Shown piece by piece: positions 1-7,873 of a stretch of DNA of 39,325 nt. Numbering within the stretch: position 1 is the stretch's first letter; every line of letters begins with the position of its first letter. This DNA is from an uncultured Bacteroidales bacterium (GTDB taxonomy: Bacteria > Bacteroidota > Bacteroidia > Bacteroidales > F082), in assembly GCA_905234455.1 (NCBI GenBank), contig CAJOIH010000014.1, forward strand, positions 1-39,325, written 5' to 3'. The position numbers and the translations under genes were made by a program. The notes below the pieces were generated by a model that worked only from the letters and a program-made list of their open reading frames with translations, was not told where the DNA came from and did not search any database.

Positions 1-1
1 C

Positions 2-760
2 GGCGCTGTCGCCAAGAACTACTGGGCCGACAAGATGGGCATCAAGAGAGAAGACCTCGTCGTCGTCTCCATCATGCCTTGCTTGGCCAAGAAGTACGAG
101 AGCAAGCGTAAGGAATTCTACAAGGACGGCAACCCGGATATCGACTACGTTCTGACTACCCGTGAGTTGGCCCGCCTGATCAAACAATTCAACCTTGACC
201 TGAAGGACATGCCTTCAGAGGATTACGACGACCCGCTCGGCGAATCCACCGGTGCTGCTGTCATCTTCGGTGCTACCGGCGGTGTGATCGAGGCTGCTAC
301 CCGTACTGCCTACGAGGTGTTCACCGGCAAACCGCTGCCTAAGATCGACTTCACCGAACTCCGTGGCATGGAAGGTATCCGTGATGCTTGGGTTGACTTC
401 GACGGCACGCCGATCCATATCGGTATCGCCCACGGTCTGAGCAATGCCCGCAAGCTCCTCGAGAGAGTGCGCGAAGGCAAGGAACAGTTCCATGCTATCG
501 AGGTCATGGCCTGCCCCGGCGGCTGCGTCGGCGGCGCTGGTCAGCCTTACCACCATGGCAACAGCGAGATCATCAAGAAACGTACGGAAGCCATCTACCG
601 TGAGGATGCTGGCAAACCGATCCGTAAGTCACACGAGAATCCTTCCATCAAGAAGATCTACGAGGAGTACTTTGGTGAGCCTTGCGGTCACAAGTCACAT
701 GAACTGCTGCACACCCACTATTTCGACAAGTCGGAACACGTTGAGATCAGCGAGGATTAA
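2..760 (+). CDS. hydA: [FeFe] hydrogenase catalytic subunit, C-terminal part
   Basis: This is the last 252 residues of a gene that begins before the window; the frame is open from base 2. The protein carries the active-site H-cluster and interconverts protons and H2 in the cytoplasm. Seen directly: MPCLAKKYE from about base 74 (the L2 H-cluster motif, MPCxxKxxE) and MACPGGCVGGAGQP from about base 506 (the L3 motif, whose cysteines bind the cluster). The stretch FGATGGVIEAA between them is also typical of the family. The tail, with its HENPSIKKIYEEYFGEP segment, resembles NAD(P)-linked HydA/HndD enzymes. The thioredoxin-like subunit gene follows after 31 bases, so this is the multisubunit, probably electron-bifurcating type. 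The N-terminal ferredoxin domains lie outside the window and cannot be checked. Confidence 0.93.
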   Translation, partial: GAVAKNYWADKMGIKREDLVVVSIMPCLAKKYESKRKEFYKDGNPDIDYVLTTRELARLIKQFNLDLKDMPSEDYDDPLGESTGAAVIFGATGGVIEAATRTAYEVFTGKPLPKIDFTELRGMEGIRDAWVDFDGTPIHIGIAHGLSNARKLLERVREGKEQFHAIEVMACPGGCVGGAGQPYHHGNSEIIKKRTEAIYREDAGKPIRKSHENPSIKKIYEEYFGEPCGHKSHELLHTHYFDKSEHVEISED

Positions 761-791
761 TAACCAGTAAATAATAGAAAGGAAATATACT

Positions 792-1268
792 ATGGCAGTT
801 ATTAAATTATCAGAATCGAAGATCAACTTCATCAAGAACGTGTGCAAAGAGCACGGCAACAAAGCTGGTGAGGTCATCAACGTGCTGCACAAGGTCCAGG
901 GCGAGTTCGGCTATCTGCCGGCAGAGGTCCAGGAGCTCGTGGCCAAGGAGCTGGGCATCCCGGTCTCCAGGGTGTATGGCATCGTGTCGTTCTATTCGTT
1001 CTTCACCATGACGCCCAAGGGTGAGCACCCGATCAGCGTCTGCCTGGGTACCGCCTGCTACGTGCGTGGTGCCGAGAAGGTGTTGGACGAACTGAAGCGT
1101 CAGCTGGGCATTGGTGTCGGTGAGGTGACTCCCGACGGCAAGTTCTCACTGAACTGCCTCCGCTGCGTCGGCGCCTGCGGTCTGGCCCCCGTCATCGAAG
1201 TCGGTGAGAAGGTCTATGGCCGTATGACCCCCGATCGCGTCAAGGACGTGCTCGCTGAATACAAATGA
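792..1268 (+). CDS. hydC: NuoE-like [2Fe-2S] thioredoxin-fold subunit of the NAD-linked hydrogenase
   Basis: A 158-residue protein of the NuoE/HydC/HndA family, which carries one [2Fe-2S] cluster and helps pass electrons between NADH and the hydrogenase. The four expected cysteines are visible as CLGTAC (C-x4-C, about residues 85-90) and CVGAC (C-x3-C, about residues 121-125), the latter followed by GLAPVIEVGEKVYGRM, a strongly conserved stretch. The start is ATG, 10 bases after a GAAAGGAAA ribosome-binding-like stretch. It follows hydA by 31 bases and is the last gene before a terminator. In many hydrogenase operons the E-like subunit comes first, so this order (A then C) is a variant. The NuoF-like flavoprotein subunit is expected just upstream of the window. 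Confidence 0.88.
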   Translation: MAVIKLSESKINFIKNVCKEHGNKAGEVINVLHKVQGEFGYLPAEVQELVAKELGIPVSRVYGIVSFYSFFTMTPKGEHPISVCLGTACYVRGAEKVLDELKRQLGIGVGEVTPDGKFSLNCLRCVGACGLAPVIEVGEKVYGRMTPDRVKDVLAEYK

Positions 1269-1293
1269 TCCTATATTAATTAGGAATCTCTTT

Positions 1294-1329
1294 AAAAACC
1301 TCCGCCTCGATTGGGGTGGAGGTTTTTTT
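1294..1329 (+). terminator. Rho-independent terminator of the hydrogenase operon
   Basis: The arms AAACCTCC and GGAGGTTT enclose a 14-base loop and are followed by a run of seven T. It lies 26 bases after the hydC stop. Confidence 0.9.
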
Positions 1330-1358
1330 GTCCTCCAGAAAAATTTTTTAAAAAATCC

Positions 1359-1387
1359 TTGCATATTCAAAAATCTTTGTATTTTTG
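1359..1387 (+). promoter_or_regulatory. Bacteroidota-type promoter for the SPFH cassette
   Basis: TTG at 1359-1361 and TATTTTTG at 1380-1387 (consensus TAnnTTTG), separated by 18 bases. Transcription would begin near 1393, so a start codon at the in-frame TTG of 1385 is excluded and ATG 1421 is favoured for the next gene. Confidence 0.75.
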
Positions 1388-1420
1388 CCACATCAAAATA
1401 ATATCAAAATAATATCAGAT

Positions 1421-2365
1421 ATGGAATCAAAAGAATTTGAATTTAAAGGATTTGCGATGAATGGATTCGTCGCTTTGTTTATGGACCTTGCCCTTCTGGC
1501 TTTGGCAGTTGTTTTATTGGTTTTCACAGAAAATTATCCGATTTCCCTACTGTTCGCTGTCATCTGTTTCTTGTTGGCCATCATCATCTTTCCCATCGGC
1601 TTCCGCAAGCTGGAACCGAACGAAGCCATGGTGATGATCTTCTTTGGCAAGTACAAAGGCACGTTCACCAAGACGGGCTTCCACTGGGTCAATCCCTTCA
1701 TGACCTCTAAGAAGGTCTCGTTGCGCGCCCGTAACCTCAATCCGGATAATATCAAGGTGAACGACAAGACGGGTAACCCAATCATGATTGGCCAGATCCT
1801 GGTTTGGAAGTTGAAGGATACCTACAAGGCCATGTTCGAGATCGACTCGCAGACCATGGCGGGCGGTTCAGCTGGCAATACAGCCACGGTGTCGGTGTCG
1901 AATCGGATGCGCGCCTTTGAGAGTTTCATCCAAGTGCAGAGCGACGCTGCCCTGCGTGAGGTGGCTGGCATGTATGCCTACGACGAGAATGAGGCTGAAG
2001 CCGATGAACTAACCCTCCGCTCTGGTGGCAAGGAAATCAATGAGGTGCTGTTGACCAAGTTGAACGAAAGGCTTTCGATGTCGGGTCTGGAAGTGCTCGA
2101 GGCACGTATCAACTACCTGGCCTATTCGCCCGAAATCGCTGCGGTGATGCTGCGTCGCCAGCAAGCGGCTGCCATCATCTCAGCCCGTGAGAAGATTGTG
2201 GAAGGTGCCGTTTCGATGGTCCGTATGGCCCTTGATAAACTGAAGGCCGAAGGCGTCGTCGAACTCGACGAGGAACGCAAGGCCGCCATGGTGAGCAACC
2301 TGATGGTGGTGCTCTGCGCTGACGAATCCGCCCAACCCGTGGTGAATACAGGATCTCTTTATTAA
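1421..2365 (+). CDS. SPFH/band-7 domain membrane protein
   Basis: A 314-residue protein anchored by two hydrophobic segments near the N-terminus (about residues 15-35 and 38-58), followed by an SPFH (stomatin/prohibitin/flotillin) domain. The domain opening reads [19 protein letters not shown] and continues with GFHWVNPF, both typical of band-7 proteins. The C-terminal third is rich in Glu, Ala and Lys and probably forms the coiled coil these proteins use to oligomerise. Family members organise membrane microdomains or hold membrane proteases; the specific role here is unknown. The start at ATG 1421 is chosen because the promoter box ends at 1387. It leads a cassette with a PH-like membrane protein, a CPBP protease and a small DNA-binding protein, with 10 bases to the next gene. 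Confidence 0.85.
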   Translation: MESKEFEFKGFAMNGFVALFMDLALLALAVVLLVFTENYPISLLFAVICFLLAIIIFPIGFRKLEPNEAMVMIFFGKYKGTFTKTGFHWVNPFMTSKKVSLRARNLNPDNIKVNDKTGNPIMIGQILVWKLKDTYKAMFEIDSQTMAGGSAGNTATVSVSNRMRAFESFIQVQSDAALREVAGMYAYDENEAEADELTLRSGGKEINEVLLTKLNERLSMSGLEVLEARINYLAYSPEIAAVMLRRQQAAAIISAREKIVEGAVSMVRMALDKLKAEGVVELDEERKAAMVSNLMVVLCADESAQPVVNTGSLY

Positions 2366-2375
2366 TATTGGGAAA

Positions 2376-3140
2376 ATGAACGTCATCGATTATCTTAATT
2401 TAGGAACGGGGTTGCTCTTGATTGCGATGGGCTGGCTATGCTATCGCTTCCCTAACCTGATCAACCCTTACGGCAACATGTCGCCTGAACGGAAAGCCCT
2501 AGTCGACATCGAGGGCCTGAAATGGTCGACGGCTATCATCATGACGGTGGCAGGCGTCCTGTTGCTACTCACAGCTTTGCTGGGTTATCTCAAGGTCTTG
2601 GACGAGAATCTTAGCGGACTCTTCTTGACGGTAATCGGCCTGAGCATGATCATCCCCTTGTTCATTGCCATGCAACGGCACAACGGCTGGGGCCGCGATG
2701 CTGCAGGAGTCCTTTCCCCTGAACAGAAGAAGAAAAAATACTCGAGACTTACGGGGGTGATCGTTGGAGTGTCGATGGCCTTTGTCGTCGTCATCCTGTT
2801 GCTTGCAAGTAAACCGACAAAAATCGAAGTGGGAGAGGAGAACCTCAGCATTTCGGGTATGTATGGTCGTGACATTCCGATGTCGGAAATCGTCTCCGTG
2901 GAACTACTCGAAGAGATGCCGTCCGTCGCCATCCGTACCAACGGTTCCAGCACAGGAAAGTACAACAAGGGCCATTTCAGACTGACCAATGGCGAGAGCT
3001 GCATGATGTTTATCCGAAACCGGGCCCCTTACATCGAGTTACGTACGACCGACAACCTATATTATATTAATGGTGATACCGAAGAGGAAACCATCGAAAT
3101 ACTCTCAAAAATCAAAGAAAAAGCATTAATAAACCAATGA
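2376..3140 (+). CDS. Membrane protein with DUF3784-like N-terminus and bacterial PH-like C-terminus
   Basis: A 254-residue protein with four predicted membrane segments: about residues 8-23, 52-70, 80-97 and 126-145. The N-terminal half, with the sequence LINPYGNMSPERKA then LKWSTAIIM, resembles DUF3784-type small membrane proteins. The soluble C-terminus (about 150-250) alternates short strands and ends in an amphipathic helix (EEETIEILSKIKEKA), the pattern of bacterial PH-like domains; this part is inferred from pattern, not from an alignment. Its stop overlaps the next start by 4 bases (ATGA), so translation of the protease gene is probably coupled to it. No enzymatic motif is visible. Confidence 0.6.
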   Translation: MNVIDYLNLGTGLLLIAMGWLCYRFPNLINPYGNMSPERKALVDIEGLKWSTAIIMTVAGVLLLLTALLGYLKVLDENLSGLFLTVIGLSMIIPLFIAMQRHNGWGRDAAGVLSPEQKKKKYSRLTGVIVGVSMAFVVVILLLASKPTKIEVGEENLSISGMYGRDIPMSEIVSVELLEEMPSVAIRTNGSSTGKYNKGHFRLTNGESCMMFIRNRAPYIELRTTDNLYYINGDTEEETIEILSKIKEKALINQ

Positions 3141-4045
3141 AAAAAGCAATAAGGTTTTCAATCACCGTCTGCCTGTTCAGCTGGGCGATGGCAGCCATTG
3201 CCCACTGGGGATTCGGCATGGGAGCCGACACCCCTGCGGGACTCATGGTTTTCTCTACGGCATATATGTTTTTCCCGCTTGCCACTGCCTTGGTGCTGCA
3301 AAAAATCGACAAGGAAAAATTCAACCATACCGGGCTGGTCAACTTCAAGTTCAGTGGGGCTTGGCTGGTAGCCTGGGTGCTCCCCGTAGTGATGGTTTTC
3401 GTCTGTATCCTTGTCAACGGCCTGATGCCTGGCGTGGAACTGAAATACAATGCCGAACAGCTTATTAATATAGGTCAGATCCCCGAAGACCAGCAGGAGC
3501 TGGTGCGCGAACAGATGATGAAGTTCCCGGCTTGGCTGATGGCGGTGATCACTGTCTTCAGTGGCTTGATCGCAGGTGTCTCCGTCAACGCATTCTGTGC
3601 TTTCGGTGAGGAATATGGTTGGCGCAACTATCTCGTGAACGCACTGAGAGAGAAAAAGTTTTGGTCAGCAGCCTTGTTCATCGGCTTTGTGTGGGGTATC
3701 TGGCACTTACCGCTGATCCTGATGGGCCACAACTACCCGAATGAGCCTTATTGGGGCGTTTTGCTGATGGTGGTGTTCTGCGTACTGGCCGGTGTCCTAG
3801 AGCTTTATTTTGTGCTGAAGACCAAGTCGATGATTGTGGCGGCGGTGATGCACGGCACCATTAATGCGGTGGCCGGAATGACCATCTATTTCACCCTTGG
3901 AGGTAACGAGTTCGTCAATGGGATGACTGGCCTTTCAGGCTTCATCGTGCTGGCTTTGGCCATTGTTTGCTGCTGGGTCTACGACAGGTTCATCGCGAAG
4001 GAACGGATCTTTGCCCAAACCCTTGGAGCCTCATTGGAACGATAG
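3137..4045 (+). CDS. CPBP-family (Abi/CAAX) intramembrane metalloprotease
   Basis: A 302-residue polytopic membrane protein. The three CPBP motifs are present in order: EEYGWR (EExxxR, from about base 3608), WHLPL (about 3700) and a histidine in MHGTINAVAG (about 3850). These Glu and His residues form the intramembrane active site in Rce1-like proteases. About seven or eight hydrophobic segments are visible, with a signal-anchor-like first one. Family members process prenylated proteins or bacteriocins, or have unknown substrates; its partner here may be the SPFH or PH-like protein encoded just upstream. Its start overlaps the upstream stop by 4 bases. Confidence is high for the family and low for the substrate. 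Confidence 0.88.
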   Translation: MKKAIRFSITVCLFSWAMAAIAHWGFGMGADTPAGLMVFSTAYMFFPLATALVLQKIDKEKFNHTGLVNFKFSGAWLVAWVLPVVMVFVCILVNGLMPGVELKYNAEQLINIGQIPEDQQELVREQMMKFPAWLMAVITVFSGLIAGVSVNAFCAFGEEYGWRNYLVNALREKKFWSAALFIGFVWGIWHLPLILMGHNYPNEPYWGVLLMVVFCVLAGVLELYFVLKTKSMIVAAVMHGTINAVAGMTIYFTLGGNEFVNGMTGLSGFIVLALAIVCCWVYDRFIAKERIFAQTLGASLER

Positions 4046-4048
4046 ACC

Positions 4049-4216
4049 ATGGCCAAAGAAAAGGATAATAGCACCAAGACCTTTCTGCTCCGTGTCGATG
4101 CCGAGACGATGGAAGCGGTGGAGCAATGGGCAGCCGACGAGTTCCGCTCCGTCAACGGCCAGCTCCAGTGGATCATCTCTGAGGCGCTTCGGAAATCTGG
4201 AAGGAAGAAGAAATAA
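4049..4216 (+). CDS. Small Arc-type ribbon-helix-helix DNA-binding protein
   Basis: A 55-residue protein that begins 3 bases after the CPBP stop, in the same operon. The sequence KTFLLRVDAETMEAVEQWA gives the short beta strand and first helix of a ribbon-helix-helix fold, and FRSVNGQLQWIISEALRK gives the second helix with the usual turn. A lysine-rich tail follows. Arc/MetJ proteins bind DNA as dimers of dimers and usually repress transcription. It may regulate its own cassette through the promoter at 1359, but no operator could be assigned by eye. The coding stretch is short yet has a clean start, stop and family signature. Confidence 0.82.
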   Translation: MAKEKDNSTKTFLLRVDAETMEAVEQWAADEFRSVNGQLQWIISEALRKSGRKKK

Positions 4217-4219
4217 TTT

Positions 4220-4316
4220 ACATCCTAGCTTAACGAGGTAACCCAACGGCACTAGGAAACTCCCTGTGGTCCGTTTCTAATGTGCCTTTTGGGGTACCTC
4301 GTACGCTTACGGATGT
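4220..4316. repeat. Long imperfect palindrome between convergent genes
   Basis: Left arm 4220-4260, loop of 12 bases 4261-4272, right arm 4273-4316. The matching blocks are ACGAGGTA with TACCTCGT, GGCAC with GTGCC, GGAAAC with GTTTC, and ACATCC with GGATGT, separated by one- to three-base mismatches. It sits between the RHH gene and the convergent flavodiiron gene, so it may act as a bidirectional terminator, although no T-run follows either arm. A small mobile repeat (MITE-like) or a processed RNA are other options. Confidence 0.7.
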
Positions 4317-4331
4317 TACTTCGTCTCGAAA

Positions 4332-6233
4332 TCAACCTTTAACGGCTTCGGCGACAGCCTTGCCTAAGTTGTAGAGCTTGTCCCAGTCCTCTTCTCGGAT
4401 GGGCGCGCCTTTCACCTCGACGCTTTCGGCGACGAGGTTCCATTTGCCTTCCTCTGCATATTTGGCGAGGGTCTTCACGCCGCCGCCGCTCCAGCTCATG
4501 CCGCCAAAAGTAGCATAGCATTTGTCCTTGGGCTTGAACTCATTAATCTCATGTACCAGCAAAGTCATGTTGGGGAACATGTTGGCATAATGGGCGCAGG
4601 CACCAATAATGACGCCTTTGTACTTCCAGATGTCGCTCATGATGAATGAGACTTCGGTCTTGGCTACATCATAGACCTTGACCTCCTTGATGCCGGCCTC
4701 GGCTGCGCCACGGGCCACAATCTCGGCCATACGTGCGGTGTTGCCGTGCATTGATCCATAGACGATGACCACGCCTTCTTCCGACTCCTGTTTGCTCCAC
4801 TGGGTGTATTTGCCGAGCACCCAGTCGAGGTTCGAACGCCACACCAAGCCATGTGACGGTGCAATCATCTTGATTTCCCAACCGCCGAGTTTCTCGATGG
4901 CTTTTAAGGCTTGCATGGCCACTTTGCCAACGATGTTGGCATAGTAGCGGCGCATGTCGTCCTCATAGAAGGCGAGGTTGACCTGGTCATCGAAGATGCC
5001 TCCGTTCAAGGCGCCGAAGCCGCCGAAGGCGTCGTTGCTGAACACAATCTTGCTGTTCTGCTCGTAAGTGACCATCGACTCGGGCCAGTGGACCATCGGT
5101 ACCATGAAGAACTGCAGTGTGTGGGTGCCTAAACTCAAGGTCTCACCCTCGGCCACCACCTTTTTGTTCTCGATAGGCCCGTAAAATGCCTCCAACGGGG
5201 CAAAAGTCTTGGCATTGCCTACCACTTGGACTTCGGGATACTCCCTTAGCACAGCGGCAACAGTGCTGCTATGGTCGGGCTCGTCGTGATTAATAATAAG
5301 GTAATCGACTTTACGGCCTTGAAGCACTGATTTGACCTTAAATAAATAGTCTTCAAGGAAGTTGGCCTCCACGGGGTCGATCAGCGCCACCTTCTCGTCT
5401 ACAATGAGGTATGAGTTGTAGGAGACACCGTTGGGCAACTCCATGTGGTTTTCAAAGAGGTCGGTGTGACGGTCGTTTACGCCAACATAAAATATGTTTT
5501 CGGTTAATTGAATTTGTTTCATGTTATTTAATAAATATGTATTATTATAATTTAATTCGCATTCGGCGCTTTTGTTTCGTCCAGTCGTAACGGGGACAGA
5601 AAGTGAACAAGCCTCAACGATCATTTCTTCAAACTCCTCTTTGCCGTGTTTGCAAAGTGGGCACTCGATGTCGTCGGGTAGAAAGTCGCCTTCGTAGACA
5701 TAACCACATACCTTACAGACCCAGCACCGTTTGCCACTTTTGATAGCATCGGCTTGCGGTTTCGGCTTGATGTGCTGTTGATAATAATCGTATGTCAACG
5801 AAGCCTTGTCGGAAAGCACTTGGGCATCCATGATTACTGCAATGAACATGGTGTGAGTGTCGAAATCAATGGTTCTCACAACACGGCAGGCCAAATATGA
5901 GTTTGTGTATTTTGGAATGTAGAGCACCTGGTTCACGGCTCGGTGCTCTGCTTCGCAAGTGGCAAACTTGTTGACCGTACGGCCAGATTGAAAACCAAAA
6001 TGCTCAAAAACAAACATGGGTGTTTCAGTGGTGAGCATACTGACGTTGAAAACACCCGACTCTTTGATAAGGTCGTGGGTGTAATTGTTTCTATTGACCG
6101 ATACGGCGATTTGTAATGGACTACTGGTAACCTGCATCACCGTGTTGACAATGCAGCCGTTGTCAATATCGCCATGTCGAGTAGTCAGCACATATAGGCC
6201 ATAACCTATGTTAAACAAAGCATTGGTATTCAT
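4332..6233 (-). CDS. Flavin reductase-rubredoxin-flavodiiron protein in one open frame (Hrb-FprA fusion)
   Basis: A 633-residue frame that reduces O2 or NO using electrons passed from a flavin domain through rubredoxin to a diiron site. Residues 1-160 are a flavin reductase-like FMN domain. Residues 170-200 are a rubredoxin (CKVCG and CPLC). Residues 205-237 are an unconserved linker. Residues 238-633 are a complete flavodiiron protein beginning MKQIQLTENIFY, with diiron ligands in HDEPDH, a WPESM segment, SNDAFG and SHG, then a flavodoxin domain with GSMHGNTARMAE. Start ATG 6233 (MNTNALFNIGYG) is chosen because the upstream GTG at 6296 lies inside the previous gene's terminator. In other anaerobes Hrb and FprA are separate partner genes. 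FprA could also start alone at 5522. The last 36 linker bases are very AT-rich, like a former spacer. Confidence 0.85.
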   Translation of the reverse strand: MNTNALFNIGYGLYVLTTRHGDIDNGCIVNTVMQVTSSPLQIAVSVNRNNYTHDLIKESGVFNVSMLTTETPMFVFEHFGFQSGRTVNKFATCEAEHRAVNQVLYIPKYTNSYLACRVVRTIDFDTHTMFIAVIMDAQVLSDKASLTYDYYQQHIKPKPQADAIKSGKRCWVCKVCGYVYEGDFLPDDIECPLCKHGKEEFEEMIVEACSLSVPVTTGRNKSAECELNYNNTYLLNNMKQIQLTENIFYVGVNDRHTDLFENHMELPNGVSYNSYLIVDEKVALIDPVEANFLEDYLFKVKSVLQGRKVDYLIINHDEPDHSSTVAAVLREYPEVQVVGNAKTFAPLEAFYGPIENKKVVAEGETLSLGTHTLQFFMVPMVHWPESMVTYEQNSKIVFSNDAFGGFGALNGGIFDDQVNLAFYEDDMRRYYANIVGKVAMQALKAIEKLGGWEIKMIAPSHGLVWRSNLDWVLGKYTQWSKQESEEGVVIVYGSMHGNTARMAEIVARGAAEAGIKEVKVYDVAKTEVSFIMSDIWKYKGVIIGACAHYANMFPNMTLLVHEINEFKPKDKCYATFGGMSWSGGGVKTLAKYAEEGKWNLVAESVEVKGAPIREEDWDKLYNLGKAVAEAVKG

Positions 6234-6270
6234 AATCATCTGTTTTTGTTGCCCGTGACAACAGTTATCC

Positions 6271-6302
6271 AAAAAAAGAGGCGCAACCAAAGTCACGCCT
6301 CT
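6271..6302 (-). terminator. Rho-independent terminator between rubredoxin and the flavodiiron frame
   Basis: On the minus strand AGAGGCG and CGCCTCT pair around a 12-base loop, followed by a run of T. A second small hairpin (TGTTG/CAACA, 6247-6263) lies just before the next start codon. No promoter box is visible between this site and 6233, so the flavodiiron frame would depend on read-through. Confidence 0.88.
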
Positions 6303-6315
6303 ACAATCATTCGGT

Positions 6316-6477
6316 TTATTCCATCACTGAGAAACTGTCCTTGCCGATGCCGCAAAGCGGGCATTTCCAGTTGTCAGGGATTGCTTCAAAGGGGGTTCCA
6401 GGGGCGATGCCGCCATCGGGATCGCCGACTTCCGGGTCGTAAACGTACCCGCAAACGTCACAAACGTACTTTTTCAT
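6316..6477 (-). CDS. Rubredoxin
   Basis: A 53-residue one-iron electron carrier. The two iron-binding knuckles are visible: [19 protein letters not shown] at the start and [11 protein letters not shown] near the end, separated by the usual [15 protein letters not shown] region. The length matches classic rubredoxins (52-54 residues). The start ATG at 6477 lies 12 bases after the rubrerythrin stop, so both are on one transcript, and a strong terminator follows 14 bases after its stop. It probably donates electrons to rubrerythrin and perhaps to the flavodiiron protein, although the latter carries its own rubredoxin domain. Confidence 0.95.
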   Translation of the reverse strand: MKKYVCDVCGYVYDPEVGDPDGGIAPGTPFEAIPDNWKCPLCGIGKDSFSVME

Positions 6478-6489
6478 AATAGTTAGCAG

Positions 6490-7029
6490 TTAATAGTTTT
6501 CAGCTTTGATTTGGAAGAAGGATTGCGGATGGTTGCACACGGGGCACATCTGCGGGGCTTTCTTGCCGATGACGATGTGGCCGCAGTTGGAGCACTGCCA
6601 CACCATGTCGCCGTCGCGAGAGAACACGATGCCGTCTTCGATGTTTTTCAGGAGTTTGAGGTAACGAGCTTCGTGCTCTTTTTCGATCTTGCCAACAAGG
6701 TCGAACAGCACGGCAATCTTAGTGAAACCTTCCTCACGGGCGGTCTTGGCCATGCCAGCATACATATCGGTCCATTCGAAGTTCTCGCCGGCAGCGGCGT
6801 CCTTCAGATTGGTCGGAGTGTCCGGCACATCGCCGTCATGGAGCAGCTTGAACCAAATCTTGGCATGTTCCATCTCGTTGCGGGCGGTCTCCTCAAAGAG
6901 GTCGGCAATCTGGTTGTAGCCTTCCTTGCGAGCCTTGGAGGCGTAATAGGTGTACTTGTTGCGGGCTTGCGATTCGCCTGCGAAAGCAGCCATCAAATTG
7001 GCTTCGGTTTTTGAACCTTTTAATTCCAT
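6490..7029 (-). CDS. rbr: Rubrerythrin
   Basis: A 179-residue peroxide reductase of anaerobes. The N-terminal four-helix diiron domain shows the ligand-bearing segments [30 protein letters not shown] and later [14 protein letters not shown]. The C-terminal rubredoxin-like domain has CSNCGH and [11 protein letters not shown]. It reduces H2O2 to water with electrons from rubredoxin or NADH-linked donors. The ATG at 7029 is chosen because a TATCTTTG box lies 48 bases upstream; the frame stays open further upstream but that extension crosses the promoter and has no conserved sequence. It is the first gene of the rbr-rubredoxin-(terminator)-Hrb-FprA unit. Confidence 0.96.
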   Translation of the reverse strand: MELKGSKTEANLMAAFAGESQARNKYTYYASKARKEGYNQIADLFEETARNEMEHAKIWFKLLHDGDVPDTPTNLKDAAAGENFEWTDMYAGMAKTAREEGFTKIAVLFDLVGKIEKEHEARYLKLLKNIEDGIVFSRDGDMVWQCSNCGHIVIGKKAPQMCPVCNHPQSFFQIKAENY

Positions 7030-7076
7030 GATACTAGTTGTTTTGATTATTGATGATTTGATGATTGTCCAATTGA

Positions 7077-7105
7077 CAAAGATAAGATATTTTTCTGAAA
7101 AACAA
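7077..7105 (-). promoter_or_regulatory. Promoter of rbr, Bacteroidota type
   Basis: On the minus strand TTG (7105-7103) and TATCTTTG (7084-7077) are 18 bases apart. It is arranged back to back with an identical box serving the opposite gene at 7114-7121. Confidence 0.78.
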
Positions 7106-7113
7106 GAAAAAAT

Positions 7114-7121
7114 TATCTTTG
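7114..7121 (+). promoter_or_regulatory. TAnnTTTG box of the exonuclease gene
   Basis: TATCTTTG, identical to the rbr box but on the plus strand; no clear TTTG element lies at the expected distance upstream. Transcription would start near 7127, only a few bases before the first ATG at 7130, so the mRNA may be almost leaderless or use ATG 7142. Confidence 0.7.
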
Positions 7122-7129
7122 CAGTCGAA

Positions 7130-7732
7130 ATGGATACAAATATGACCGATATAGGGAAACAAGAGAAGCCGCGGAAGAAGCGGTGGCGCAAGAAGGAGAG
7201 CAAACCCAAGGAGAAGCCGGTGTACCTCCCGAACGGCCATCTTGATGACTTTGTAGCCATCGACTTTGAGGCGGCCAACGCTGCTTTCACCAGCGCTTGC
7301 AGCATGGGAATCGTCATTGTTCGCGACAATGAGATCGTGGAGCGTTTCTATGGTTTGATGAAGCCTGTTCCAAATCGTTATGACTGGTACAATTCAAAGG
7401 TGCACGGCATCAAGAAGACTGATACAGAAAAGGCTCCAACGTTTCCTTATCTTTGGAATCAGGTGAAGAATAGGGTAGAAGGGCTGCCTTTTGTGGCGCA
7501 TGGGATGCTGTTTGACCAGCATGTTTTGAAAGCGCTTCACGAGCTCTACAAAATGCCGTATCCAAATTATACGTTCTATTGTACCAACGAAGGCTCGCAA
7601 AAATATCTTCCCGACCTTGAAAACCACAAGCTTCACACCGTGGCCAAATATTTCGGCTATGAGATGAAAAATCATCACAACGCCCTCGACGATGCCGAAG
7701 CTTGTGCTGTGATCGCCATGCATATTTTTTAG
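7130..7732 (+). CDS. DnaQ-like DEDDh 3'-5' exonuclease
   Basis: A 200-residue protein of the RNase T/DNA polymerase III epsilon superfamily. The acidic motifs are visible: [10 protein letters not shown] (ExoI, DxE, about residues 39-48), [16 protein letters not shown] (ExoII) and [11 protein letters not shown] (ExoIII, HxxxxD). It is preceded by a highly basic leader (about residues 12-32, many Lys and Arg). Such proteins trim single-stranded DNA or RNA ends; which substrate applies is unknown. ATG 7130 is the first start after the promoter box, and ATG 7142 is an in-frame alternative. It is monocistronic and divergent from rbr, sharing a 100-base promoter region. Confidence 0.88.
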   Translation: MDTNMTDIGKQEKPRKKRWRKKESKPKEKPVYLPNGHLDDFVAIDFEAANAAFTSACSMGIVIVRDNEIVERFYGLMKPVPNRYDWYNSKVHGIKKTDTEKAPTFPYLWNQVKNRVEGLPFVAHGMLFDQHVLKALHELYKMPYPNYTFYCTNEGSQKYLPDLENHKLHTVAKYFGYEMKNHHNALDDAEACAVIAMHIF

Positions 7733-7770
7733 TGCCTCAACGCCGATTGCTGAAGAAATATTTCCCCATA

Positions 7771-7802
7771 TTTGTTTTAATTGTAATAAATGGGTAATTT
7801 TG
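7771..7802 (+). promoter_or_regulatory. Promoter of the frameshifted small secreted-protein gene
   Basis: TTTG at 7771-7774 and TAATTTTG at 7795-7802 with a 20-base spacer, a very good match to the Bacteroidota consensus. The predicted leader is about 65 bases. Confidence 0.75.
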
Positions 7803-7873
7803 TGGCGTAATTCAAAACAAGTAGACCGCTTTGCCTTTTCCCTTGAAATCATAAATTCTTAAATAACGAACAA

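Noticed and set aside
1385..1420. TTG start that would lengthen the SPFH protein
   Set aside because: It lies inside the promoter box (1380-1387), so it would not be transcribed.
6234..6296. GTG start extending the flavin reductase by 21 residues
   Set aside because: The codon sits in the arm of the rubredoxin terminator, and the extra residues match nothing in the family.
7030..7329. N-terminal extension of rubrerythrin
   Set aside because: It runs across both divergent promoters and into the exonuclease gene; rubrerythrins normally begin at [13 protein letters not shown] sequence.
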